Position numbers and translations under genes: made by a program. A DNA stretch of 64,000 nucleotides from Mytilus trossulus (taxonomy: Eukaryota > Mollusca > Bivalvia > Mytilida > Mytilidae). Of the stretch, positions 13,101-28,100 are shown piece by piece (the first letter of the stretch is position 1; each line of letters starts with the position of its first letter). The stretch spans positions 30,062,886 to 30,126,885 of the forward strand of contig NC_086374.1 of the NCBI RefSeq assembly GCF_036588685.1. Reading direction: 5' to 3'. A model generated the notes under the pieces. The model had not been told where the DNA came from. It did not search any database and saw only the letters and a list, made by a program, of their open reading frames with translations.

Positions 13101-16100
13101 TACGACTAACAATAAAAAATGAAAAAAAAAAACGATTGGTTCCTCGCTTTTGCCTTTCATAGTCTTTTTCAGATCAATCTCCATGACTCATTTAATTCAT
13201 AACAGCTAAGCAAAAAAAAATAATAAGTAAATATATACAAATAATTTGATTCACAACTAGCAGGGTGGATCTTGTCATTTATAAGGGTTGGGTATGGGGA
13301 TCCTAGCCCACGATAAAGGGGAGTTCCAACTTTATGTCCCCATTCAATTGCATTGATCTTCTAAAAAAATGTAAAAGAGGGTTCCAACCCCCGGACCCCC
13401 TGGATTCGCCACTAATGCCAGGTAGAAAAGCACGATGCGAAACGAAATATGTGTTCTCTTCATTTTGATATTGACCAATTAGAAGATTTTGTTATCATTA
13501 AACATTTCAATTGAAGAAATATCGTCTATTTCAACTGCATGGTCACCTGCCCGTCTAATAACTGGCCAAAGACTATGGAAGCAAGCAATATTTTAAAGGT
13601 AATGTTGAAAGTAAAACAAAAAAGTATGTTGCTGACATGGAACATCAAATCTACATACTTTCGCTTAAAAACAAACAAAATTTGTCAAAACTTTCTTGTA
13701 TGGTTTTTAGAATATTTTTGCAACCGAGTTTAATGCTTAAGTCCATATCTCAAGAAATAGAAGGCTAAGGTTGATAATATTTGGCACTAACGTTCCAACT
13801 ACATGGGGATGTTAGTCTTTTTAGCTTTGACTTAGGTTGTGGATATTAGACAAGGAGGTTCCCCGCTACCAGGGGATGTCATTTTAATACAAGTCTGTAA
13901 TTTGATTTTGGCCTTGTTTTCATGGTTGATTGACTTTGACAATATGCGACCAAATTTTACAGATTAGTCAATGATTGCCAAAGATCTAGATATCATGTTA
14001 AAGGAGGCTTGAGGTTACAACAAATTTAGCAAAAATTGAAACATATTTTTTTCATAACAAATCTTATTTATTACACTATTCGTTGTTTCTTTAAGATATG
14101 GTACAAAAATCAACCAAACAAAAATAAATTCGTTTAGGCATCAGATGACTTTTAAAATGTTTATTTTATTGCAAAATGCTGGAAGAAGATATGTCCTCTC
14201 GTTTGAAAATGAAGACATGTTCAAATGTAAAATTATCATATTCTTATACCTGATATCTATAACGGATAATTTTAAAAATTAAATATCTTAAAAATATCGT
14301 CATGAAGATCCATTTTGGATTGTCAAAATTTACTGTGTATTTTTTAGCTCACCTGGCCCGAAGGGCCAAGTGAGCTTTTCCCATCACTTTGCGTCCGTCG
14401 TCCGTCGTCCGTCGTCTGTCGTCGTCCGTCGTCGTCCGTCGTCGTTAACTTTTACAAAAATCTTCTCCTCTGAAACTACTGAGTCAAATTTAACCAAACT
14501 TGGCCACAATCATCATTGGGGTATCTAGTTTAAAAATTGTGTCCGGTGACCCGGTCAACCAACCAAGATGGCCACCATGGCTAAAAATAGAACATAGGGG
14601 TAAAATGCAGTTTTTGGCTTGTAACTCAAAAACCAAAGCATTTAGAGCAAATCTGACATGGGGGTAAATTTGTTTATCAGGTCAAGATCTATCTGCCCTG
14701 AAATTTTCAGACGAATCAGACAACCTCTTGTTGGGTTGCTGCCTCTGAATTGGTAATTTTAAGGAAATTTTGCTGTTTTTGGTTATTATCTTGAATATTA
14801 TTTTAGATAAAGATAAACTGTAAACGGCAATAATGTTCAGCAAAGTAAGATTTACAGCTAAGTCAACATGACCGAAATGGTCAGTTGACCCCTTTAGGAG
14901 TTATTGCCCTTTACAGTCAATTTTTAACCTTTTTCCGTAAATCTTAGTTATCTTTTACAAAAATCTTCTCCTCTGAAACAACTGAGCCAAATTAAACCAA
15001 ACTTGGCCATAATCATCATTTGGGTATCTAGTTTAAAAAATGTGCAGCGTAACCCGGCCATCCAACCAAGATGGCCTCCACTGCTAAAAATAGAACATAG
15101 GGGTAAAATGCAGTTTTTGGCTTATAACTCAAAAACCAAAGCATTTAGAGCAAATCTGACATGAAGTAAAATTGGTTATCAGGTCGGGATCTATCTGCCC
15201 TGAAAGTTTCAGATGAATCGGACAGCCTGTTGTTGGGTTGCTGCCCGTGAATTGATAATTTTAAGGAAATTTTGCTGTTTTTGGTTATTATCTTGAATAT
15301 TATTATAGATAGAGATAAACTGTAAACAGCAATAATGTTCAGCAAAGTAAGATTAACAAATAAGTCAACATGACTGAAATGGTCAGTTGACCCCTTTAAG
15401 AGTTATTGCCCTTTATAGTCAATTTTTAACAATTTTCATAGATCTTAGTTATCTTTTAGAAAAATCTTCTCCTCTGAAACGACATGGTTAAATTAAACCA
15501 AACTTGGCCACAATCATCATTGGGGTATATAGTTTGAAAAAAGTGTGGCGTGACCCGGTCAACCAACCAAGATAGCCGCCACGGCTAAAAATAGAACAGA
15601 GGGGTAAATTTCAGTTTTTGGCTTATAACTCAAAAACAAAAGCATTTAGAGCAAATCTGACATGGTATAAATTTCTTTAACAAGTCAAAATCTACCTGCT
15701 TTTTATCTTGAATATTATTTTAGATAAAGATAAAGATAAACTGTAAAAAAAACAATAAATGTCAGCAAAGTAAGATCTACAAGTAAGTGAACATGACAGA
15801 AATTGTCAGTTGACCTCTTTAGGAGTTATTCCCTTTATAGTCAATTTTAAACCATTTTTTTTATAAATCTTAGTAATCTTTTACAAAAATCTTCTCCTCT
15901 GAAACTACTGGGCCAAGTTCATTATAGATCGAATAATTGTAAGCAGCAAGAATGTTCAGTAAATTAAGATGTACAAACCCATCACCATCACCAAAACACA
16001 ATTTTGTCATGAATCCATCTGCATCCTTTGTTTAATATTCACATAGACCAAGGTGAGCGACACAGGCTCTTTAAAGCCTCTAGTTTCCATATTGTATTCC

Positions 16101-19100
16101 ATTAAATGTGAAGGCGCATCGCATTTCCTAATAGTTTAGTAAGCTGATGACGTCACAGTGAACACGTTATGTCCTATTTAGATATCAAGCCAATCGTATT
16201 CTTTGTTTAATCATTACTTCATACGTGTAATTTCAGTCTTTTTGTTTCAGTTACTCTGTTGTCTCCTTTGTGTTGCTGATCATGACGTTGCAGGGATACC
16301 TTATCCAGGTGATGATGCTTCTGTGCCTGAACTAGTCCGATACTATCACCACTTATGCTACACGTCCCTTCAAATATGTGGATTTCTTTTGTTTGTTCAC
16401 GGAACATTCATGAGTTGTTCCATGTTAAAAAGACTTAAGAGAAGATTAAATATCAGACGGCGTAACAACCAGTCGCCATTACCTACAGTAGTAAGGACAA
16501 TCCTGGCTTTACACCGAAATGGCCTGTCTGATGTTGGATACAGGTATATGTGGATGACTCTGAACATAGGCTTTGGACTTTGCGTCTCACAATCAAGAGT
16601 AAGGCTTTGCTTAAGAACAATAGACTAACAGGGTGTACTTAACAGATCGCATCGAGTTCTTCGAAGGAGAGTGTTCTACAATAGGGGACCAAACTATCTA
16701 ATTCATGTCGATGGTTAAAATAAATCAAAACCCTACGGCATAGCTATACATGGGGCAATCGATTGATACTCTCGTAAACTTTTATGGTTGATAGCAAGTC
16801 CCTCCAACAATAACCCCAGATATGTTGGTTACTGGTATCTTAATTGGTTCAAACAAAGAAAGAGGTTTCTCAGGGTTGTTCGATCGGATGCAGGAACAGA
16901 AAACGTCATAATGCGGGATTAACAAAGATCGTTTCGACATAATCAAAACGATGAAATGTCGGGACAACATTTTTTTCTCGTCGGCAGATCTGTTGCTAAT
17001 CAAAGAATAGAAAGGCTTTGGGGTACACTAAAAACGAGTTTCACCCAGTTTTGGAGAAACCGTTTACAGGATTTTCAAGACACTGGACTTCTTAATGTAC
17101 CGTGTCTAGTACATAAAGAATGTGTTCGATTTTGTTTCCTCTCCGTTATCCAACATCAATTGGACATGTTTGCTGAGAACTGGAACTCACATAGAATAAG
17201 AAGACAACGTGCTGAAGTTGTAACACCAAGTGATATTCCAAATATATTATACTATCAGCCAGAGATCTTTGGTGGAAGAGACTGTTCATTTCCTTTACCC
17301 TGTAACTTACAAACAATTGACAATCTCATGGAGGAATATACAGAGAACTTTTCAGAGCGCGGCTGAAGCAATGAATTTATTAACATTGTCGAGTTGCTTA
17401 CTGGAAACAGACGAGATCAGTTTCCCATCATCACATCATACGATTACGCAGAGCTATTGTTTCGGACATTGATTGCTGCCTTACCGAATTGAACATTTGC
17501 TATACATTTTTTTATACAAAAATGATTTTGCATATACAGCCGTAGAGCCCAGGTGGTCGTATGGTCCAGCGGGACGGCTGCAGTGCAGGTGATTTGGTGT
17601 CACGATATCACAATAGCATGGATTCGAACCCATGCTACTGTGATATCGTGACACAGTCATGTATCACCATCATTGATGGCGATCCGATGATTACATCTGT
17701 TGTAGAATTGTCACTGACTCGGGCGTACTTATGTATATATATAATCATGTACTGTAGTACACCGCTAGATTAAAAGTGACGAGGAAAGGTAACCCACGGC
17801 CACTGAAAGCTTTATTATTGTAGAGCCCATGTGTAGAGAGCATGTGGTCTAGCGGGACGACTGCAATGCAGGCGATTTGTTGTCACGATATCACAGTAGC
17901 ATGGATTCGAATCCTGGCGAGGGGAGAACTAAAAATTTGCAAAAGCAAATTTACAGATCTAACATTGTTGGGTTGATGTTTAGACGAGTTATATACTATA
18001 AGTGGGTTTAATATTTGGTTTTACCATACAAGAATTATATCAAACAAAATTACTATGAGTTAATCTAGCGGTGTACTACAGTTACTATATACTGTTTCTT
18101 GGTCTAGATTTTTTGTTGTTGTTTATGATAGATATAAAAGAAAATACTTTCTACGCCTAGTGCAGCATGATACGATCACTTTGATCAAGGGAACACACAG
18201 TAGGGCAACTGTTGACATAAAGCTCGTACATGTGAGCCTGATTTGTAACTCATGGTCTCAGCACAAAAAAGTTCGCAAATGGAATATGATATTCTTATGT
18301 TGATCGCATTCGTTTGAATGGTTTTGTCTTCTACGTTCTTGTACTCAAGGATCTAGTTTAATGACACACTTTTTGTGCCAATACTTTAGGATATGAAGCA
18401 AAAGACTATTAAGAGGCTGTATCGCTCAACTCAACCGTGGCTACATTAGCCAGCCTAAATTAGACCCCGATATAATAGGTATGTTCCCCGTTGTTGCCCA
18501 TCAAGGATGGACATAGCACTGTTTGAAAAGTGTGCATACAAAAACAAATGTTATCAAGTTAGGTCTCAGCAGTTTTGATGAAGATCTTTGATTCCGCTGG
18601 CCCTCAGCTCAGGGTCCAATGTTATTCTATGTTGTTAGTAATTCCTGCAATCTTGGGTTATAGTCTTGAACCTACCAGACATAGTTTGCCTGTGCCTTTT
18701 AAAAGCTCATTATGACCAAGTTTCATTGTAATTTTTACGGTACTTTTAGAAAATATCTTTCAATACATTTCGCCATATGGTATAATCTCAACTACGTTTG
18801 TCGGCCATCTACGATTTGACACATACATGACAGACATATTTATTGTAAGGATTTATTTGTAGTTTGTTTGTAATTAGTTCTATAAATACTGAGTTAAAAT
18901 GTGCTCCTTAGAGCGTAGAAAGTAACGACCGCATAAAGGATACTTTCGGGCAAGTGTTGACACAAACTAAATGTAGACATATTTAATTGCTGGACTCCAT
19001 CAAATTCAATCGAAAGGGCCAATCACATCTCTCGACCCGATTTGAGCCTCTTGTTTGTTGGAAACGGTAAAAAAAACTTTAAAAATAAAGTAAAACACAA

Positions 19101-22100
19101 TGTATGAAATCTACAAAATAAAAATATAAATAACTATAATTATCTATAAACTATACACATGTCGAACAACATTTTTCGTTTCATCAAGTTGAAGCATTTT
19201 CAGTTTTGATCCTTTTTGGTACTCTTGTTTCTCAAAACCGCCAAAAAATTATATAATCCATTAAAATACCTTCATATGAATTTTGTTCCAAACATCTGCA
19301 TCAAAATCGGACCAAAATGAAAAAAAGATTTTCAATTTGTTCTCGGTTCACCCCTTTTTGCCTTGTATTTCTCAAAAACGGTAAATTCAACATCAAATAT
19401 TTAAATCTATTTCCTACAGGGTCGAATGTGAAATCGTTGTTCCCCTCGGAGACCTTGGATCAAACCAAAACCTGCCGGGAATAAGTTGCAAATGGAACTA
19501 GGTTTTGTTCCAATTGGTTGTTTTGAGCAACTGTTGAAAACTATGTCTCCGCTATGCCAGATCGGTTAAAAAGAATCAATCCAAGAACCAATGTAAACAA
19601 GTTTGGTTCCAATTGACTAAGTAAGTTCATAGAAGATCTTTGAATGCATTTCATACAAGGTTAAATGCTAAACTATGTGAAGAAAAGCGCATGCGCTACT
19701 GGAAAGTAAAAACATTCAGAGCTCAGATAGAAATATTCGAATTTACATATTTCTTGAAGTGCAACGGATAATTTAATAAGTGAAATTAGTATTAGAACAT
19801 CAATAACACTTGTATTATGAATAATATTGGCTAAATACGGTACCCAGCCTCAACATATCACCTTGTCAAAACAAAATCAGACGCCATTTTTGTCAACATA
19901 GATCAACCCAAACACACCACTATCATATCTAATGACAGAGAAAGTAAAAAAAAATGAAATTAAAATGTCAATTGTTCTTGAACAATGGAGAGGTCTTTCC
20001 TTTTGTAATGTAAAAAAAATGTTCCAATAGTCAAATGTAAAAAAGTTGCGCCTCATCCACCTCAACGTTTTTCTATATTTACTATTTCTGTAAGTACTAG
20101 TGTGAAGCTAGCCGGCGTTAATATTCATGAGGCTAGTCGTCAATAATATTCATGAGATGAAAACCGCGTTCGATGAAATGTTTTGGGGAGTTATTAGAGT
20201 TTGACAATAAAATACCATTTTGCTGTTAATATCCAATATGGTTATACTATTTATAGCAATACAAAGTAATTCAGAAATATTAAGCCAATAGGTGTCTTCT
20301 GCAATGTCCGCGTCAAGTACACACAAAACAAAACAATAATGATTCATTAAAATTTTGTTATTATTATATCAATGTAAACTATAATAATTAAAAAAAAATG
20401 ACTAAATATAGAGAAATAAAAGGGAATTAGTTGTCATATGGGCATTCCATAATCTGTTCGTTGTCTACAAATACAAATGTATAGTCCAATTCTAAAACTA
20501 AAATGTGCAATACATACGATAGTATCATCCATTTAAAAAGATCAGAAAAAAAGAAGCATAGTTAATTAAAGGAATATAAAAAAAACAGAAAAATAGAAAC
20601 TGTCAATTACTATTTCAATGATAGATTTTTTCAAAATTACGGAGATCAATCAGAGTCGTTAATCTCAACATTACAATTCCATATTATTGCCTCTAAAATG
20701 GCCCATAACACTAATGCCCTAGACCCGTACGAGTAAGTTAGGAATGGATAAGGGGATACCCTGGTATATCACGAATTCGAAAATAAACTATTGCCGGCTG
20801 GCCAAACGAAGAGATTTTCCCCGTAGGCAATGATACCAGAGGAAGAGGAACTTATTGCCTTTAAAATGGCTCATAGCACTTATACCCTAGACCCGTACGA
20901 GTTTGTCAGCAGAGGGTTAATAAGGGATATGGTATCTCGGTTTACAACGAATTCGAACTGAACAATTGCCGGCTGGCCAAACTAGAAGATTCTCCATATC
21001 GACCATTATACCAGAGGTAGAGGTTGGTATTGCCTCTAAAATGGCCCATTGCACTTATGCCCTAGACCCGTACGAGTATGCCAGGAAAGGATAAGGGGGT
21101 ACCCTGCTATATCACAAATTCCAAAATGAACTATTGCCAGCTGGCCAAACGAAGAGATTATCCAAGTGGGCAATGATACCAACCTCTACTTCTGGTATAA
21201 TGGTCGATATGGAGAATCTCTTAGTTTGGCCAGCCGGCAATAGATCAGTTCGAATTCGTTGTAAACCGGAATACCATATCCCTGTTTTAACCCTCTACTG
21301 ACAAACTCCTACGGATCCAGGGTATAAGTGATATCGGTCATTTTAAAGGCAATAAGTACCTCTTCCTCTGGTATCATTGCCTACGTGGAGAATCTCTGCG
21401 TTTGGCCAGCTGGCAATAGTTCAATTCGAATTTATGATATACCAGGGTACCCCCCTTATCCTTTCCTCACTAAATCGTACGGGTCTTGGCATAAGTGTTA
21501 TTGGCCATTTTAGAGGCAATACCAACCTCTACCTCTGGTTTAATGGTCGATGTGGAGAATCTTTTAGCTTGGCCAGCTGGCAATACTTCAGTTAGAATTC
21601 GTTGTAAACCGTACTAACATATCCCTCTATTAATCCTCTACTGACAAACTCGTATGGGTCTAGAGTATAAGTGCTATAGGCCATTTTAAAGGCAAAAAGT
21701 ACCTCTTCCTCTGGTATCATTGCCTACGTGGAGAATCTCTGCGTTTGGCCAGCTGGTAATAGTTCATTTTCGAATTTATGATATACCAGGGTACCCCCCT
21801 TATCCTTTCCTGACTAAATCGTACGGGTCTTGGCATAAGTGTTATTGGCCATTTTAGAGGCAATACCAACCTCTACCTCTGGTATAATGGTCGAAGTGGA
21901 GAATCTTTAAGCTTGGTCAGCTGGCAATACTTCAGTTAGAATTCGTTGTAAACCGTACTAACATATCCCTCTATTAATCCTCTACTGACAAACTCGTATG
22001 GGTCTAGAGTATAAGTGCTATAGGCCATTTTAAAGGCAAAAAGTACCTCTTTCTCTGGTATCATTGCACACGTGGAGAATCTCTTCGGTTGGCCAGCCGG

Positions 22101-25100
22101 CAATACTTCATTTTTGAATTTGTGATATACCAGGGTACCCCTCTTATCCTTTCCTGACTACCTCGTACGGGTCTAGGGCATAGGTGTATTAGCTATTTTA
22201 GAGGCAATATCAACCTCTTCCTCTGGTATAATTGGTCGATATGGAGCATCTCTAAGTTTGGCCAGCCGGCAATAGTTCAGTAAGAATTCGTTGTAAACCA
22301 GGAAACCATATCCCCCTTTTAACCCTCTACTGACAAACTCGTACGGGTCTAGGGTATAAGTGCTATAGGCCATTTTAAAGGCAATAAGTTCCTTTTTCGC
22401 TGGTATCATTGCACACGTGAAGAATCTCTTTGCTTGGCCAGCCGGCAGTAGTTCAATTTTGAATTTGTGATATACCATTGTACCTCTCTTATCCTTTCCT
22501 GACTACCTCGTACGGGTCTTGGGCATCAGTGTTATGGGCCAATTTAGAGGCAATACCAACCTCTACCTCTGGTATAATTATTGATATGGAGAATCTCTTA
22601 TTTGGCCAGCCGGCAATAGTTCAGTTCGAATTCGTTGTAAACCGGGATACCATATCCCCCCTTTCAACCCTCTACTGACAAACTCTTACGGGTCTAGGGA
22701 AAATGTGCTCTGGACCATTTTAAAGGCAAAAAGTACCTCTTTCTTAAGTATCATTGCCCACGGGTGGCCAGCTGGCAAAAGTTCATTTTCGAATTCGTGA
22801 TATAGCAGGGTACAACCCTTATCCTTTCCTGACTTACTCGTACGGGTCTAGGGCATAAGTGCTTTGAGCCATTTGAGAGGCAATACCAACCGCTACCTCT
22901 GGTATAATGGTTGATATGGAGAATCTCTTAGTTTGGCCAGCCGGCAATAGTTCAGTTCGAATTCGTTGTAAACCGGGATACCATATCCCTGTTTTAACCC
23001 TCTACTGACAAACTCCTGCTGATCCAACGTATAAGTGCTATCGGTCATTTTAAAGGCAATAAGTACCTCCTCCTCCGGTATCATTGCCTACGTGGAGAAT
23101 TTCTTCGTTTGGCCAGTCGGCAATAGTTTATTTTTGAATTTGTGATATACCAGGGTACCTCTCTTATCCTTTCCTGACTTCCTCGTACGGGTCTAGGGCA
23201 TAAGTGTTATGGGCCAATTTAGAGGCAATACCAACCTCTACCTCTGGTATAATGATTGATATGGGGAATCTCTTAGTTTGGCCAGCCGGCAATAGTTCAG
23301 TTCGAATGCGTTGTAAACCGGAATACCATATCCCTGTTTTAACCCTCTACTAACAAACTCCTGCTGATCCAGGGTATAAGTGCTATCGGTCATTTTAAAG
23401 GCAATAAGTTCCTCTTCCTCTGGTATCATTGCCTACGTGGGGAATTTCTTCGGGTCTAGGGCATAAGTGTTATGGGCCAATTTAGAGGCAATACCAACCT
23501 CTACCTCTGGTATAATGATTGATATGAGGAATCTCTTAGTTTGGCCAGCCGGCAATAGTTCAGTTCGAATTCGTTGTAAACCGGAATACCATATCCCCCC
23601 TTTTAACCCTCTACTGACAAACTCTTACGGGTCTAGGGAAAAAGTGCTCTGGACCATTTTAAAGGCAATAAGTACCTCTTTCTTAAGTATCATTGCCCAC
23701 GGGTGGCCAGCTGGCAATAGTTCATTTTCGTATTCGTGATATAGCAGGGTACCCCCCTTATCCTTTCCTGACTTCCTCGTACGGGTCTAGGGCATAAGTG
23801 TTATGGGCCAATTTAGAGGCAATACCAACCTCTACCTCTGGTATAATGATTGATATGGGGAATCTCTTAGTTTGGCCAGCCGGCAATAGTTCAGTTCGAA
23901 TTCGTTGTAAACCGGAATACCATATCCCTGTTTTAACCCTCTACTAACAAACTCCTGCTGATCCAGGGTATAAGTGCTATCGGTCATTTTAAAGGCAATA
24001 AGTTCCTCTTCCTCTGGTAGCATTGCCTACGTGGGGAATTTCTTCGGGTCTAGGGCATAAGTGTTATGGGCCAATTTAGAGGCAATACCAACCGGAATAC
24101 CATATCCCCCCTTTTAACCCTCTACTGACAAACTCTTACGGGTCTAGGGAAAAAGTGCTCTGGACCATTTTAAAGGCAATAAGTACCTCTTTCTTAAGTA
24201 TCATTGCCCACGGGTGGCCAGCTGGCAATAGTTCATTTTCGAATTCGTGATATAGCAGGGTACCCCCCTTATCCTTTCCTGACTTACTCGTACGGGTCTA
24301 GGGCATAAGTGCTTTGAGCCATTTGAGAGGCAATACCAACCGCTACCTCTGGTATAATGGTTGATATGGATAATCTCTTAGTTTGGCCAGCCGGCAATAG
24401 TTCAGTTCGAATTCGTTGTAAACCGGGATACCATATCCCTGTTTTAACCCTCTACTGACAAACTCCTGCGGATCCAGGGTATAAGTGCTATCGGTAATTT
24501 TAAAGGCAATAAGTACCTCTTCCTCTGGTATCATTGCCTACGTGGAGAATTTCTTCGGTTGGCCAGCCGGCAATAGTTCATTTTTGAATTTGTGATATAC
24601 CAGGGTACCTCTCTTATCCTTTCCTGACTTCCTCGTACGGGTCTAGGGCATAAGTGCTTTGAGCCATTTGAGAGGCAATACCAACCTCTACCTCTGGTAT
24701 AATGGTGGATATGGAGAATCTCTTAGGTTGGCCAGCCGGCAATAGTTCAGTTCAAATTCGTTGTAAACCGGGATACCATATCCCACTTTTAACCCTCTAC
24801 TGACAAACTCGTACGAATCTAAGGTATTAGTGCTATAGGCCATTTTAAAGGCAATAAGTTCCTCTTTCTCTGGTATCATTGCACACGTGGAGAATTTCCT
24901 CGCTTGACCAGCCAGCAATAGTTCATTTTTGAATTTGTGATGTACCAGGGTACCTCTCTTATCCTTTCCTGACTTCCTCGTACGGGTCAAGGGCATAAGT
25001 GCTATGGGCCAATTTAGAGGCAATACCAACCTCTACCTCTGGTATAATGGTTGATATGGAGAATCTCTTAGTTTGGCCAGCCGGCAATAGTTCAGTTCGA

Positions 25101-28100
25101 ATTCGTTGTAAACCGGGATACCATATCCCTGTTTTAACCCTCTACTGACAAACTCCTGCGGATCCAGAGTATACTAGTAAGTGCTATCGGTCATTTTAAA
25201 GGCAATAAGTACCTCTTCCTCTGGTATCATTGCCTACGTGGAGAATTTCTTCGCTTGACCAGCCGGAAATAGTTCATTTTTGAATTTGTGATATACCAGG
25301 GTACCCCTCTTATCCTTTCCTGACTACCTCGTTCGGGTCTAGGGCATAAGTTCTATTAGCCATTTTAGAGGCAATATCAACCTCTACCTCTGGTATAATT
25401 GGTCGATATGGAGCATCTCTAAGTTTGGCCAGCCGGCAATAGTTCAGTAAGAATTCGTTGTAAACCGGGATACCATATCCCCCTTTTAACCCTCTACTGA
25501 CAAACTCGTACGGGTTTAGGGAATAAGTGTTATATGCCATTTTAAAGGCACTAAGTACCTCTTTTTCTGGTATCATTGCACACGTAGAGAATCTCTTCGC
25601 TTGGCCAGCCGGCAATAGTTCATTTTTGAATTTGTGATATACCAGGGTACCCCTCTTATCCTTTCCTGACTAACTCGTATGGGTCCAGGGCATAAGTGCT
25701 ATTAGCCATTTTAGAGGTAATACCAACCTCTACCTCTGGTATAATGGTCGATATGGAGAATTTCTTCGCTTGGCCAGCCGGCAATAGTTCATTTTCGAAT
25801 TTGTGATATACCAGGGTACCCCCTTATCCATTCCTGGCTTACTCGTACGGGTCTAGGGCATAAGTGCTATGGGCCATTTTAGAGGCCATAATATGGAATT
25901 GTAATGTTGAGATTAACGACTCTGATTGATCTCCGTAATTTTGAAAAATTATATCATTGAAATAGTAATTGACAGTTTCTATTTTTCTGTTTTTTATATT
26001 CCTTCAATTAACTATCTTTCGTTTTTTTCTGATTTTTTTAAATGGATGATACTATTTTATGTTTTGCATATTTTAGTTTTAGGATTGGACTATACAATTG
26101 TATTTGTAGACAACGAACAGATGATGGTATTCCCATTTGACAACCAACTCCCTTTAATTTCTCGAAATTTAGTCATCTTTTTTTAATTATAATAGTTTAC
26201 ATTGATATAATAATAACAACATTTTAATGAATCATTATTGTTTTGTTTTGTGTGTACTTGACGCGGACCTTACAGAAGACACCTATTGGCTTAATATTTC
26301 TTAATTACTTTATATTGCTATAAATAGCATAACCATATTGGATGTTAACAGCAAAATGGTATTTTATTGTCGCAATTTAATAACTCCCCAAAACATTTCA
26401 TCGAACGCGGTTTTCATCTCATGAATATTATTGACGGCTAGCCTCATGAATATTAACGCCGGCTAGCTTCACACTAGTACTTACAGAAATAGTAAATAGT
26501 GAAAAACGTTGAGGTGGATGAGGCGCAACTTTTTTACATTTGACTATTGGAACATTTTTTTTACATTACAAAAGGAAAGACCTCTCCATTGTTCAAGAAC
26601 AATTGACATTTTAATTTCATTTGTTTTTTACTTTCTCTGTCATTAGATATGATAGTGGTGTGTTTGGGTTGATCTATGTTGACAAAAAATGCGTCTGATT
26701 TTGTTTTGACAAGGTGATATGCTGAGGCTGGGTACCGTATTTAGCCAATATTATTCATAATACAAGTAGCTATTGTTATTGATGTTCTAATACTAATTTC
26801 ACTTATTGAATTATCGGTTACACTTCAAGAAATATGAAAAATCGAATATTTCTATCTGAGCTCTGAATGTTTTTACTTTCCAGCTGCGCATGCGCGCTTC
26901 TTCACATAGTTTAGCATTTAACCTTGTATGAAATGCATTCAAATATCTTCTATGAACTTACTTAGTTAATTGGAACCAAACTTGTTTACATTGGTTCTTG
27001 AATTGATTTTTTTTAACGATCTAGCATAGCGGGAACATAGTTTTCAACAGTTGCTCAAAACAACCAATTGGAACAAAACCTAGTTCCCTTTGCAAATTGT
27101 TTCCGGCAGGTTTTGGTTTGATCCAAGGCCTCCGAGGGGAACAACGATTTTACATTGGACCCTGTAGGAAATAGATTTAAATATTTGATGTTGAATTTAC
27201 CGTTTTTGAGAAATACAAGGCCAAAAGGAGTGAACCAAGAACAAATTGAAAATCTTTTTTTATTTTGGTCCGATTTTGATGCAGATGTTTGGTACAGAAT
27301 TCATATGAAGATATTTTAATAGATTATATAATTTTTTAGCGGTTTTGAGAAACACGAGTACCAAAAAGGATCTAAACTGAAAATGCTTCAACTTGATGAA
27401 ACAAAAAAATGTTGTTCGACATGTGTATAGTTTATAGATTACAGTTTCATTTATATTTTTATTTTATAGATTTCATACATTGTGTATTACTTTATTTTTA
27501 AAGTTTTTTTTACCGTTTCCAACAAACAAGAGACCCAAATCGGGTCAAGAGATGTGATTGGCCCTTTCGATTGAATTTGATTTAATATGTCTACATTTAC
27601 TTTGTGTAAACACTTGCCCGAATGTACTCATTATGCGGTCGTTACTTGCTACGCTCTACGGAGCACATTTTAACTCAGTATTTATAGAACTAATAAACAA
27701 ACTACAAGTAAATCCTATAATAAATATGTCTATCAGGTATGTGTCAAATCGTAGATGGCTGCCCGCGGAAAACGTAGTGTAAGTGCATCTTATTTGAAAA
27801 TGCATAAAAAGATCTTCTACTTAGAAACTGCTAAGCCAATTCGGAAGCAAAACTTATCATTGGGTGGCCTTCTTGCATAATTGTGTTCGGCCGGACAGGG
27901 TACAATCGAACTTGATTGCCAGCGACAAACGTAGTTGAGATTATACCATATGGCGAAATGTATTGAAAGATATATTAAAAGTACCGTGCAAATTATAATG
28001 AAACTTGGTCTTTTAAAAGACATAAGCAAACTATGGCTGGTAGGTTCAACACTATAACCCAAGATTGCAGGAATTACTAACAACATAGAATAACATTGAA

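Noticed and set aside
17820..17942. Functional tRNA gene
   Set aside because: A and B boxes are present but the spacing is too long and no acceptor-stem pairing is found, so it is listed as SINE-like.
21181..25889. Tandem protein-coding gene or CRISPR-like array in the satellite
   Set aside because: Repeats are contiguous with no unique spacers. Open frames are broken between units and lack start, splice or promoter evidence.
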